Shown here: positions 53,501 through 63,156 of the stretch, piece after piece
How the letters are laid out: each line of letters opens with the position of its first letter
Numbering within the stretch: the stretch's first letter is position 1
Source of the DNA: Archilochus colubris
Lineage: Eukaryota; Chordata; Aves; Apodiformes; Trochilidae
Assembly (NCBI GenBank): GCA_023079485.1
Contig: CM041091.1
Location: 32,820,146 to 32,884,145, forward strand
Length of the DNA stretch: 64,000 nt
Reading direction: 5' to 3'
Translations under genes and position numbers: made by a program
The notes under the pieces: model-generated
What the model was told of the DNA's origin: nothing
The model's input: only the letters and a program-made list of their open reading frames with translations
The model's database searches: none

Positions 53501-56500
53501 CACTAATATTTCAGAAATTGTATTTCTTATTATCAAGAAGCTACTTCAAGAACTTTGTAGTAAGTAATTGATGCTATGTTAACTTTAATGTCCTTATAAA
53601 TGTTTGTCTACAGGAGATTACTCTGGCTTGTAGTTAATTGAACCTAAACTGAATAATGGAATCTGTAGCTTTGGGGAAATTCTTTTTAGAATGCCCTCAA
53701 AAAACCATTCTGGAACCTTTAAACCAACTCCCTTATAAAAGGGAAGGCATGCTGCATTCTTGTTGTGTTTGGCTTGGCCCAGCATGAACAAGTGTGAGCT
53801 TAATTTAAATGTCTGAATAGTTTTGGTGAAGTCAGCCTATTAATTTCTTTCATTTTATTTTTGGTAAATAAATCTTTGGAAGCTTTCCTTCTAGTTTATT
53901 TTTGTTGTGGGTTTTTTGAGGAAATGGAGGTTGCCTAAACTTTGCAGGGTGTAGGGTGTTGGGTTGTGTTCTTTTTGGTTTGGAAAGAAAAACCAGTAAT
54001 GTGTTGTCTACAAGTAAGAGTTATATATAAACTGGAACAAATTAAGATGCTAGTGATTCAGTGTAAACACCTCCAGCCTCCCAAACACCAGCTTTTCTGT
54101 GATCTTTATCCAATTAATATTTGAAGGGTTTGAGGTCAGACTTTTAACTTTGTGATTTTTCATAATCTCTGTGGTTTTGCAGAACTGCTGTTTGGCTGAA
54201 GTTAAGAGCTCAGATACTGAATTTCACTTGTCTGTAAAAGTCACTTTTTACTTGTTTTATGCTGTAAGCTTATAGAAGTAGTGGCAATACCCTGAGTATT
54301 ACTGTAAAAAAAAAACCACAAAAGTAAAAATATATTTTACCTTGTTAATTTCTGTTCTTTTTTGTGTGTCATGTTATGACAGTTCTTTTCAAAGTATATT
54401 ATGTGTAATAGTGCACTTCAGCTATCAAGATTTTCATGCTTGATGCTTAAGAGTGTTTTCCATGAATTGGGTAATTCAGAATAATTTGCCACCCTTTAAA
54501 TTCTCAAATATTGTTCAGGAGCACAGGAACACAGTGGGAATGTTTGGTACCTTTCAGTAATCTGAATGAGATGCTAAGCCTTGTGTCTTAACCCTAGTGA
54601 GTAAAAACATCTCAGTGACAGAGCAGCAACTCTGGAAGAAGAGTTTCTCTTGCTTTGAAGAAGGAATCCAGAATTTTGAGTCCATTGATGATGCAACCAA
54701 TGCTGCTCTTCTGCTCTGCAACACGGGGAGGCTGATGAGGATTTGTGCCCAGGCACACTGTGCAGCTGAGGGTGACTTCAAAAGGGAGTTTTCCCCAGAA
54801 GAAGCCCTTTATTATAATAAGGTAACATGGCTTTATTTTTCAGATGGCCCACAAAAAGCATTAAAAATTTGCTTTTTACCTTAGAGTATTCCTAAATATC
54901 TGTCAGTGCTGATGTAATAACTTGAGATGCCTCTCCTGCTTTCCTGTTTCCCTAGTCCGTGCTGTACACTTCAGTGGTCAGGCTTCAGTGGTGGTGTTGA
55001 GGTTTGATTCTGTTACTCTGATGTATGAAGTGCTGTGAGGTTTGGATTCTGATGTTTAACAGACAGCAGTACCACACACAAGGGAAAGAGAAATGCAAGG
55101 TCTGGATTAAAGTTCTGAGCAAAATGAGTGTAAGGAAAAAGACTGAAGAAGGCTCAGACAAATTATTTTGGGATGCTTTCTTGAGAATGAGTCAAGTAGC
55201 TAACTGTGTGTGTATTTTATAACCTTTAGGCCATTGACTACTATCTGAAGGCATTAAGATCACTAGGAAAGAGGGATGTGCATCCAGCTGTTTGGGATTC
55301 TGTCAACTGGGAGCTGTCTACTACATATTTCACTATGGCAACTCTGCAGCAGGATTATGCTCCTCTGTCTCGAAAGGCTCAGGAACAGGTACTGAAAGCA
55401 TTTGTGGCATCTGGTAATACTGACCTGTTGTCTTCTGAACATGTAAGCAGTGAGTAAAATTGATACTAAATAGCTTGTAAACCTTCATTAGATTTGCAAG
55501 AACCACTGCTAACCATTAAATGCTCAGTGACCTGCATTGATAAGGTTTTGCTTTATGAAAAGTGCCACAAGTAGAGATTTAGCCCTGACACTTGCACACA
55601 GAGGTGTTCTAGTCAAAGTAATCCTGCTACATCTTTTGTTTTCTCTTGTAGATAGAGAAGGAAGTCAGTGAAGCCATGATGAAGTCCTTGAAATACTGTG
55701 ATGTTGATACAGTGTCTGCCAGGCAGCCTCTCTGCCAGTACCGGGCTGCAACCATCCACCACAGGCTTGGCTCCATGTACCACAGCTGCCTGAGAAACCA
55801 GGTGTGGGTACAAACTGGTTTGTGCTTCTTTGCTTAATGGGTCCTGTATGTGTGGAGATTGGTGTTCATCCTGGTGAGGCCACAGCTTGAGTCCTGTGTC
55901 CAGTTCTGGGCCCCTCAGTTTAGGAAGGAGATTGAGGTGCTGGAGCAGGTCCAAAGGAGGCAACTGAGCTGGTGAAGGGACTGGAGCACAGATCCTATGA
56001 GGAGAGGCTGAGGAAGCTGGGGGTGTTGAGGCTGGAGAAGAGGAGGCTCAGGGGAGACCTCATCACTCTCTCCAACTCCCTGAAAGGAGGTTGGAGCCAG
56101 GGGGGGGTTGGGCTCTTTTCCCAGGCAACTCTCAGCAAGACAAGAGGGCAGGGTCTCAAGTTGTGCCAGGGGAGGTTTAGGTTGGAGATGAGAAAGAATT
56201 TCTTTCTGGAGAGGGTGATCAGGCATTGGAATGGGCTGCCCAGGGAAGTAGTGGATTCTCCGTGTCTGGAGCTATTTCCAAAGAGCCTGGATGTGGCACT
56301 GAGTGCCATGGGCTGGGAACTGCAGTGGGAGTGGATCAAGGGTTGGACTTGATGATCTCTGAGGTCCCTTCCAACCCAGCCAATTCTGTGATTCAAAGAT
56401 GTCAGCTGGTGATGAGTTCTAGGAACGTGCAGACCTTTACATGAACCTTTATGAAATGAGCTGGAGATTGTTGGTACCTGGTCTTGTCCAGAAGCATTTT

Positions 56501-59500
56501 TTTTTCTCAGTGACCTCATGAACAAATTTCCTAGGTGCCTTACTTTGCCTGCAGGTTGGAGATGAACATCTGAGGAAACAGCACCGTATCCTGGCTGAGC
56601 TCCATTACAGCAAAGCAGTAAGGCTCTTCCAGCTCCTCAAGGATGCTCCCTGTGAGTTCCTCCGTGTGCAGCTGGAAAGAGTGGCTTTTGCAGAATTCCA
56701 GATGGCCAGTAAGTCTAGCTCTGTCTTACTCTACAACAGCTTTCCAAACCACCATTACCTAATGAATGTCATTTTTAGGTATATAAGAGCAGGAGTAATG
56801 TGTTCCTCAGAGCAGATTTTTCTTCAAGAGAGGAGACATTTTATCTTGCTGGTTTTCTTTTGCCTTGGGACAGTACATGCTTTTTTATGAGGAATCTTAG
56901 AATATTTAGATGGAAGAAAAAGTGCAATCTAATGATTTGTGTCCAGTTTTATTCATTTTTTTTTCCCTCAAGGTCAGAACAGCAGTGCTGGGAAATTAAA
57001 GACTTTGTGTGGGGCCCTGGATGTAATGGTGAAAACCAAGGGTGCGTTCCAGCTCATCAGGAAAGAGCTTGTGGCAGAAAGGGAACAGGTAAAGAAAAAT
57101 CAAGTGGTCTGATCTCCTCCCTTGGATCTTGCTTTTGCTTCCAACTGGCCATTTGGCAATCAAGATCCTGTTTGGCTAGTTTTCAGCAGAGCTAGTTGCT
57201 TAAACAGTGTGAAGAGGGTTTGAACTCATTGCAGTTCACTTCTAACCTTTACATAGAAATGGATAAAAAAATTAACTGCAGAACAAACCCTTCATCTGAA
57301 GCTGGATTAAAACATGTTTGTATAGGGATGAATAATGAGTGAGTGAACAGGGTTCTGTGCTACTTTATTATCTCTTTAAAAGTCTCCTTAAAGAGCTTTA
57401 AGAATGTATGTGCAATATAAGTGGGAATTCTCTATGTATATTTAATACTTATTTAATATTTATATATTAAATATTATTATTGTATATTTAATATTGAATT
57501 ATTAAAATGTGGAAGGTTATCTGTAGCTAGTGTTGATAGATTCTTGATGCCTAAAGCAATAATTTCTTGGTATATGCTGCTACTTGTTCATTCCTTGCTT
57601 ACAAATTACAGTTTGAGCAACAAATAGTCAAGTCTGCATTTCCCTGATATTTTTGTAACTAAATTCTCCAAAATGTATGTATAATATAGGCAGGCAACAT
57701 GTGTGCAGTGTAGGCATGAGCTGACTGCTGAAGCCTCCTAAAGAAAGGTGTTCCAGCAGTTGCGCTGTTGGTACCACTCCTCCAGAGAGTCAGCTAACTG
57801 CAGGTGTGGCTGCCTGACTCAGCTGTGTTGAAGGGAGTGAAATGGTTTCTGTCTTTCTCTTCTTGTAGATCAGCAAGGGGAAAAGCAGCCCTGAGAATAT
57901 GTCAGCCAATGATGCTGGCCTGAACAAAGAAGAAGTACTGAAACTGCTCAGTATTTTTGAGTCCAGAATGTCATTCCTGCTCCTTCAATCCATTAAGTTG
58001 TTAACTTCAACCAAAAAAAAAATTGGGTAAGTTGCTCCTTGATCTGTGTGTGTAGATGTGGTTCCTGTCCATAAACCCACACAAACTATGTTCTGTTAGG
58101 CATGGAAGAAAGTGTGGTGTTTGTTCTTTCCTGGAGGTGACTGTTCTGTGTGGACAATCAGCCCATATACACCTGGATCATGGAAATTTAGCATGTTTTC
58201 TGTGGTTTTGTGTGTAATTGAGGCAATAACCAAAAAAACATCTTCAGTAAGTGTATGTAGGCAGGTTTTTTCTCTCCCCCTTTCTGGTAGCTGTCCAGGA
58301 CTGAGCAAGGACAGAAGAGTCAGACTTGAATGGCTGCATCCAGATAGGAAACTCATAGTTTGTAATCCCCATCTGAAATGCAAGGTGCAGTTATGAATCA
58401 CTGCTGCTTTATCATGCTCTGTGATATCCAACTTACCCTTTGGAGGGTATAAATCTTGTGTCTTGCATAGATATAAATTCACACACAAAGCAGTTTAACT
58501 TGTACTGCCATAATTTTGCTGGCATATTTCTCATTGTTTTTTTAATCTGACTGGTGAGGGAATGAGGTACATGTCTGGGGTGTCCTTATCTTCACTGACA
58601 TTGGTCTTCATCAGTGACAGAGCACTCCAAAGTTAGTGAGTGGATCTTCTGATATGTCTTGATGATAAAATACATCAGAGGCAGCAGAGTTTAGCAAGCA
58701 AATACTTCAGAAGAAATGTGGGCACATCAGAAGTGCTGCAAATAGAGAGGGATGTGTGGAGGGAGGATACTCCATGGCATTAAAGAGGTTTTTTTCATGG
58801 CTAAGGGAGTGCAGGAAAGAAATAATCTGTCTTGGCAGTGGGATGCAGAAGAAATGGGGTCCTTTTTGTGTTGACCTTGAGGTGCTTTGGGGAGTAGGTG
58901 TGGCAGTGAAGTTGCCTGCACCACTCTTGCTGGTGTGGGTTCAACCTGAACATGTATTGTTACTTTGGGGATCCTGAGAACATTTTTCTTCCTTCAGCAG
59001 CAGTTCTGTTTGACTACAGAAGCTCCAGCAGCACACTGTGCTGTTCCTGACATGAGTTCTGGTATATAAGTCCTAGGCAATTCCTCTTGGAAGTTGTGTT
59101 ATGAGTTTATCAGACTGCAGTGCTGCTGATGGACGTGCTCTTTTGATAGAAGTCAACTGAAATTAATTCATTCTGCACAGGAAGTTGTCTGCTGGTGGTA
59201 GGAGATGGTAAACAGGAAAAAAAACCCAAAACCAAACCTGAAGAAATCCCGTGGGCTTCCTTGGCTGTGTTTTAGGTGCAGTGTTTGGGTGTTTTCACTC
59301 TCTAAAGAGCTTCCACAAGGTGGCAACCTGAACACGTGAAATGCAGAGGAAAAAAGTACAACTTGTATATAATCAAGTAGATTTCTTTAAGGAACTGAGT
59401 GCATTGTTTTAGTCTCATTATCTCATAATATGGGTAAGTGTTGCAAAACAACTCAGTATCAACAATGGAGGACTGAGGCTGAGCTTAAAACTTCTCATTT

Positions 59501-59969
59501 AACCTTTCTAGTACCCTGTGTCCATCCTGTGTGTTTCCTCAGCTCTGCTGGGCAGAGGTCTGACTTCTGGGTTAATAATAGGCTGAAAAGGGAGAAACTT
59601 GGAGCTCACAAATGCTCACAGATTTCAAGGTTTTGGATGAACTGTGGCAGAGAAGACTCTAACCAGGACAGCAGCCTGGAAGGGAGGTGTCCAGGGGTAG
59701 TCATCAGTGTTGTTACTTAATAATCATGTTGATAATTTGCAGAATAAAACGTTGTGGTCAGGTTAATGGCTTGTATCATCTGTTCTTCTTTTGTTAGGGG
59801 CTATAATGAAGAAGAAGTTGTTCTTAAAACAAACAAGCAAGTTTACTCCCTGCTGTTGCGTGCGACTGCTAACAAAAGCATGACTCTGCTGGAGAGAATA
59901 GAGGTCATCTTAAATTTACTGGAACAGCTGACTCAAAACACTGAAACCAGTAATGGAACAATTCAGTGA
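38495..59969 (+). CDS. EDRF1: EDRF1 (erythroid differentiation-related factor 1), complete, 25 coding exons
   Basis: Twenty-five exons join without a phase break into 1,227 residues; human EDRF1 has about 1,238, and the match runs along the whole protein. EDRF1 is a nuclear protein reported to promote GATA1 DNA binding and globin expression in erythroid cells. The conserved N-terminal region (about 23-115) includes [10 protein letters not shown] and [11 protein letters not shown]. Next come [19 protein letters not shown] (about 115-133) and [14 protein letters not shown] (about 313-326). A strongly acidic stretch (about 502-547) contains EEEEE. TPR-like helices occur around 670-711 and 926-962. 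The ATG at 38495 has G at -3 and +4; the frame stays open upstream but is unlike EDRF1. The first 22 residues are shorter than and diverged from the human N-terminus. Intron 18 is GC-AG. Introns 2 and 21 hold CR1 copies. Exon coordinates are listed separately. Confidence 0.97.
38561..39261 (+). other. EDRF1 intron 1
   Basis: The 5' part is the continuation of the CpG island (to about 38760). The remainder shows no element I recognise. Confidence 0.8.
39262..39470 (+). CDS. EDRF1: EDRF1 exon 2
   Basis: Residues 23-92, with [20 protein letters not shown] and [11 protein letters not shown], nearly identical to human. Donor GTAAAT. Confidence 0.97.
39471..41528 (+). other. EDRF1 intron 2, hosting a CR1 copy
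   Basis: A T-rich run at about 39491-39516 is followed by a 0.66 kb CR1 element. The rest is unique AT-rich sequence. Confidence 0.85.
39521..40179 (+). mobile_element. CR1 LINE, 5'-truncated, young (copy A)
   Basis: This copy carries the C-terminal end of the CR1 ORF2 reading frame, downstream of the reverse-transcriptase core, plus a short 3' UTR ending in GTGATTCTATGATTC. One frame (39537-39752) has the family motifs [20 protein letters not shown] and [10 protein letters not shown] and then breaks at a one-base frameshift. The next frame (39749-40129) continues with [20 protein letters not shown] and [13 protein letters not shown]. Hand alignment with copy B at 55871-56395 shows about 15 differences over roughly 520 bases, so both are recent. 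It is inserted in sense within EDRF1 intron 2. Confidence 0.95.
41529..41595 (+). CDS. EDRF1: EDRF1 exon 3
   Basis: Residues 92-114, [20 protein letters not shown]. Donor GTATGT. Confidence 0.96.
42443..42568 (+). CDS. EDRF1: EDRF1 exon 4
   Basis: Residues 115-156, including [20 protein letters not shown], apparently unchanged from human. Confidence 0.97.
43084..43208 (+). CDS. EDRF1: EDRF1 exon 5
   Basis: Residues 157-198, [20 protein letters not shown] and a basic [11 protein letters not shown] stretch. Confidence 0.97.
43636..43795 (+). CDS. EDRF1: EDRF1 exon 6
   Basis: Residues 198-251. The middle is the least conserved internal part of the protein, a Ser/Glu-rich linker, while [12 protein letters not shown] is kept. 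Confidence 0.95.
44475..44525 (+). repeat. Short direct duplication in EDRF1 intron 6
   Basis: AACTGGTGTGCCA occurs twice 25 bases apart, each followed within about 10 bases by CAGCTAAC. Confidence 0.7.
45000..45101 (+). CDS. EDRF1: EDRF1 exon 7
   Basis: Residues 252-285, 34 codons, containing [15 protein letters not shown]. Donor GTATGA. Confidence 0.96.
45398..45519 (+). CDS. EDRF1: EDRF1 exon 8
   Basis: Residues 286-326, with [20 protein letters not shown], matching human. Confidence 0.97.
46502..46613 (+). CDS. EDRF1: EDRF1 exon 9
   Basis: Residues 326-363, [20 protein letters not shown]. Confidence 0.97.
47348..47495 (+). CDS. EDRF1: EDRF1 exon 10
   Basis: Residues 364-413, ending [14 protein letters not shown]. 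Followed by the shortest intron of the gene (76 bases). Confidence 0.97.
47572..47680 (+). CDS. EDRF1: EDRF1 exon 11
   Basis: Residues 413-449, [20 protein letters not shown]. Donor GTGAGT. Confidence 0.97.
47973..48084 (+). CDS. EDRF1: EDRF1 exon 12
   Basis: Residues 449-486, a basic [20 protein letters not shown] segment. Confidence 0.97.
48308..48568 (+). CDS. EDRF1: EDRF1 exon 13
   Basis: Residues 487-573, the largest exon, with the acidic serine-rich stretch (EEEEE at about 524-528) that is probably disordered. Confidence 0.97.
49351..49422 (+). CDS. EDRF1: EDRF1 exon 14
   Basis: Residues 574-597, 24 codons, [19 protein letters not shown]. Confidence 0.96.
49522..49672 (+). CDS. EDRF1: EDRF1 exon 15
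   Basis: Residues 598-648, with [18 protein letters not shown]. Confidence 0.97.
51421..51609 (+). CDS. EDRF1: EDRF1 exon 16
   Basis: Residues 648-711. [20 protein letters not shown] and [11 protein letters not shown] form a TPR-like helix pair. Confidence 0.97.
52643..52843 (+). CDS. EDRF1: EDRF1 exon 17
   Basis: Residues 711-778, with [17 protein letters not shown] and [14 protein letters not shown]. Confidence 0.97.
53219..53437 (+). CDS. EDRF1: EDRF1 exon 18, followed by a GC donor
   Basis: Residues 778-851, with [20 protein letters not shown]. The exon ends GAGAGAGTGG and the intron begins GCAAGT. This is the only cut that keeps frame and reproduces E-R-V-V-S-K, against human E-R-L-V-S-K. 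Confidence 0.94.
53438..54597 (+). other. EDRF1 intron 18, GC-AG type
   Basis: Starts GCAAGT and ends CCCTAG. A cut at the nearby GT (GTGGGC) would put an in-frame TGA at the start of exon 19. A cut at GTATTT gives a TAA in the second codon after the junction. Confidence 0.9.
54598..54821 (+). CDS. EDRF1: EDRF1 exon 19
   Basis: Residues 851-925, [20 protein letters not shown] and [18 protein letters not shown], ending EALYYNK in phase 0. Confidence 0.97.
55230..55388 (+). CDS. EDRF1: EDRF1 exon 20
   Basis: Residues 926-978, [13 protein letters not shown] (TPR-like) and [20 protein letters not shown]. Confidence 0.97.
55652..55801 (+). CDS. EDRF1: EDRF1 exon 21
   Basis: Residues 979-1028, with [20 protein letters not shown]. 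Confidence 0.97.
55871..56395 (+). mobile_element. CR1 LINE, 5'-truncated, young (copy B)
   Basis: This sense-oriented CR1 fragment fills most of EDRF1 intron 21. It begins in the [14 protein letters not shown] part of the ORF2 frame, keeps the intact 126-codon C-terminal frame (55972-56352) and ends GTGATTC. It shares with copy A the same one-base frameshift before that frame, and the two are about 97% identical by hand count. Its 5' truncation point and flanks differ from copy A, so it looks like a separate insertion rather than a segmental duplication. Confidence 0.95.
56555..56708 (+). CDS. EDRF1: EDRF1 exon 22
   Basis: Residues 1029-1080, [20 protein letters not shown] and [11 protein letters not shown]. 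Confidence 0.97.
56973..57088 (+). CDS. EDRF1: EDRF1 exon 23
   Basis: Residues 1080-1118, with [14 protein letters not shown] and FQLIRKEL. Confidence 0.95.
57430..57510 (+). repeat. TA-rich low-complexity patch
   Basis: Degenerate TATTTAATATT repeats within EDRF1 intron 23. Confidence 0.8.
57869..58026 (+). CDS. EDRF1: EDRF1 exon 24
   Basis: Residues 1119-1171. The first half is variable; [20 protein letters not shown] is conserved. Confidence 0.95.
59798..59969 (+). CDS. EDRF1: EDRF1 exon 25 (terminal coding)
   Basis: Residues 1171-1227 and [23 protein letters not shown], ending TSNGTIQ (human ends SSNAVQ). Confidence 0.95.
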
Positions 59970-60600
59970 CCCAGAGGCTGCAGACCAGCAGCAACAGTGC
60001 CTTGCTGTGCAGGGATCAGGGGGATATTTGTATTTATTGAAGGTTCTAATATCACCTGCACTGTTGCATGGTATGTCTGGGAAAGAAGAGGAACTCCTTT
60101 TTATCCTGCAGGAACTCTGTCGTGGCTCAGTTACTGGCATTTCTTTGCTTGAAATGCCAAACAAGGGTTCTGGATTGAAACCTGACAATTTTTTTATGCT
60201 GGAGAAATTCTTCCGGCTAACAGGCTCTGCAGCAATAGAAACGTTCTGCAGCAAATTGTAACCTCAGAGTTGCTCCAGTTTGATACGTCCTGAAATGTAC
60301 TTTGTAAGCAGGGCCTCCCTGGAACCCCTGACCTGGCAATGTGAACCCAAGCTGTCAGATTTTCTGTTGAGCACATGGAGACAGACACATTATTTTTGTT
60401 AGTTCCTCTCCTGCACAAAACCTGTGCCTTTCAGGCTCTGGTGCAAGACTCAGCCACCACAGGCACTTCATTTACCCCAGCAAGAGTGGGTTGAGATGTG
60501 TTTGGCTCAATTGAGAATAGTATTATCTTTTTTCAGACTTGAAACTGTGAATAAATGAGAGCATATTTTTAAATAAAGATTTATTTATTAAATAAAAGCT
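59970..60600 (+). other. EDRF1 3' untranslated region
   Basis: Runs from the stop codon to a cluster of poly(A) signals. It contains an overlapping out-of-frame open frame (59953-60261, 102 codons) with no family resemblance. Confidence 0.75.
60550..60596 (+). terminator. EDRF1 poly(A) signal cluster
   Basis: Three AATAAA hexamers lie at 60550-60555, 60572-60577 and 60591-60596. They are followed by a GT-rich stretch (TGTTGTATTTATTGGTT at about 60605). The region also reads TTTATT, so a weak signal exists on the other strand. Confidence 0.8.
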
Positions 60601-62527
60601 CACATGTTGTATTTATTGGTTATGACTGTCAGGATACTCCTCAGAGAAGCAAACGGCCCAAAGGAATTAAAATTATTTGAAAGGCAGCAAGGGTGGAGAA
60701 AAAAACCTGTAAAATCATCCCTAAGACAGGAGTGCAGTCTTATATCAGCAGGAAAGGACTTTTTTTTTGAAAATGTGTTAGTTTTGAAAATTATAGCATC
60801 TGATATCTTAATATTTTTTCTAAACTAAATGTGGTTCATTACTTTGTAATATTGCAAAACATTTAAAGGTATTAACTGTTGTTAGATGTGTGTATTTCTG
60901 CATGTGTTTGGGGGGTTTTAATTTCTGTATTTACACAGAAATAGTGGATTCATTATTTAAGATGCTTGTTGTGAGGAAGTGATTCTTACTCCTAGGGCAA
61001 GAGCTGCAGCCTGATGTCTTCTATCTGGGGCACGTTTTCACCCAGAAAACCCCAGTTTGTAGCAGTTTCTACCCTGACAATTTAAATATAGTTTCACAAG
61101 TGGCATCCTTTGCTGTCTCCAGAAGAACCCTGATCTTTCTGATGCAGCACAGAGCACAAATGCACCCAAGAGCAGCAAAAAGCACCCTGTGAAAGGATGA
61201 AAGGTGAGGGGCTGTGGATGTATGCACTCTCTTGCTCCTGCTTGGAAAAGGAGATGGAACTCAAGCTTTGGGTTCTGGGTCCTTGCCTGCTTGCCCCTAG
61301 GGCCTGTTCCATGAAAAATCCCTTATACTCACCAGGTCAGAGGTGCAGAAAATTGAACAGCAGGTTTCTGAAGATGGCTAAAACCACTTCACCTGACTTT
61401 GTTGGTGTCAGGAAGCCTGGCAGGGGTGAGGGGTAGGAGAAAGCTGACTGGGATAAAGTCTCTGCTTCAGAGCTGTGACTGAGCAAGGCTGCTGAGATCA
61501 GTAACCAGGGCTCAGGTGCAGAGAACAGAGAGATTCCTGGTTAGTGAAGAGGCTGCTGCTCTGCCTGCTGCTGGAAAAGGGGAAGTTCCAGCCAAGAACT
61601 CATTAATCACATCCCTTTTAGTTGCTGCCTTAATGCAAGAGAAGAGCACATTCCCTGCCCCAGGTTTCACTTGAAGAGGAACAGCCTGGGAGGTCTGTCC
61701 CAAAGACAAATGTCAGAGCTGAGTGTAAACTCATGCCCCAGGACTGAAAGAGGGGCCTAAATGGGCTTTTGCAGAAGAGGTTTTGCCAGCCTGGGTGCAT
61801 TTTAGTGGCACTGCACAGCTCCCTGCTCACAGGCAGAGCTTTCTGCAGAGGACATGGCAGGGAGCAAGCAGAGTTCAGGAAGAGGGGTGGGGTAGAGGAG
61901 TTGTATGGGCAAGAGACAGCAGGAAAAAAAAAAGGGGAAACAGAGAATGTCAATAATTGTGTAATTATTCTCTCCCTTGTCTCCTTGGGGCACGTTTACA
62001 TGATCCTACAACTATGTCCCATTACCTGAGGCATTCCAGTGTCCTACAGGATGCTCTGCTTCAGTAAAGGATTCCTCCCTCTGTTCCATGTTATCTTCCA
62101 GCAATCAGAGCACTTGTGAGATTGCTTCATCTCAGGAAACTGAGCTGCTTTATAAAGCAAGATGGTTTTCTCGCTGTGCCCACAAACAGCTGCTGAACCC
62201 ACAAACACAACCTGAAATTCCTTCTGCTTATATTAACTGGGCTCAGAGCAACTCCTGTTCCAGGCATGGAGCATCCTACCTAATTGGGAATTCAGGCCAT
62301 AAACTCAGAATTAAGCTAACAGAAATGTACAGCAATCCTAACAACATGAATGACTTTCACGAGGATTATAATTGAGTATATTACAATTTAAATCTTCTAT
62401 GAATTCCTGAGCATTAGCTGAAGGTAGCATTAACTCTAAATAGGATTACTTTTTCTCTCTTTACAGATAAACAAAGCATAAGCCACATCCAAAACAGACA
62501 ACACTGTTATTAACAAAGATAAGGCAA
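60601..62527. other. EDRF1-UROS intergenic interval without MMP21
   Basis: I checked frames on both strands for a matrix-metalloprotease zinc motif (HExGHxxGxxH), a cysteine switch or hemopexin-type exons and saw none. No repeat family was recognised either. Confidence 0.65.
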
Positions 62528-62533
62528 TTTATT
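62528..62533 (-). terminator. Probable UROS poly(A) signal
   Basis: AATAAA on the minus strand about 625 bases after the UROS stop, and the first such hexamer met downstream of the stop. Confidence 0.6.
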
Positions 62534-63156
62534 TCTCTGTTATTAAATCTTCCTTCTTAACAAGAACGGAACCCAAAATCTATCTTTTAAGACCTTGTAC
62601 TGTGAAGACTTTTAGTGGCAATACCTGACCTGCTGTAAGCTCCACACAGTGCAACTTGACTGCAAGAGTTGTTCTGTTCCATTGAGAATCTATAATCATC
62701 ATTTTAAACATAAATACTGGAAAAGCAGCACAATGAACAAGGAAGCTTTACAACAGAAAATGCTTAATTGTAAGGAGATTTTTCTTCTGCAAAAGATGCA
62801 TGTGCAAAACTTCCTAGACAGAGAAATGAAACCCTTACCTTGTGTGCTAGGAGATACCTGAGGTGATTTGTTTCTTTCAGAATCTACTCTGCTGCAGATT
62901 AACCTCTCACAACTAGTTTTCAAAGAACATCCACACAGAATATTTACTCTGCATAAGTGAGAAAACAGGGAATAGCTGATGCTTGAAAACATCCTGGACT
63001 AATTCAGCACTCCTTAGCTACCTAGATGCAAACTTCTAACACCAGGTCCTCACAAGGGCAGCATTGCACAATCCTGAGAAACACTTTCTTGCAAGACAAG
63101 AGGTCAGAAAAAACCTTCTAGAGCACCATATTCACCTTCAAATGCAGGCTGTGCTC
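62534..63156 (-). other. Probable UROS 3' untranslated region
   Basis: Lies between the UROS stop and the first minus-strand AATAAA. No coding resemblance on either strand. Confidence 0.6.

Larger units (their letters stand above)
54822..59797 (+). other. EDRF1 introns 19-24 (between the listed exons)
   Basis: Intron sizes are 408, 263, 753, 264, 780 and 1771 bases, all GT-AG. Intron 21 is mostly a CR1 copy. Intron 23 contains a TA-rich low-complexity patch at about 57430-57510. Intron 24 shows nothing recognisable. Confidence 0.75.

Noticed and set aside
61630..61953. Minus-strand frame in the expected place and orientation of MMP21
   Set aside because: No HExGHxxGxxH zinc site, no propeptide cysteine switch and no hemopexin repeat; the content is unlike any metalloprotease.
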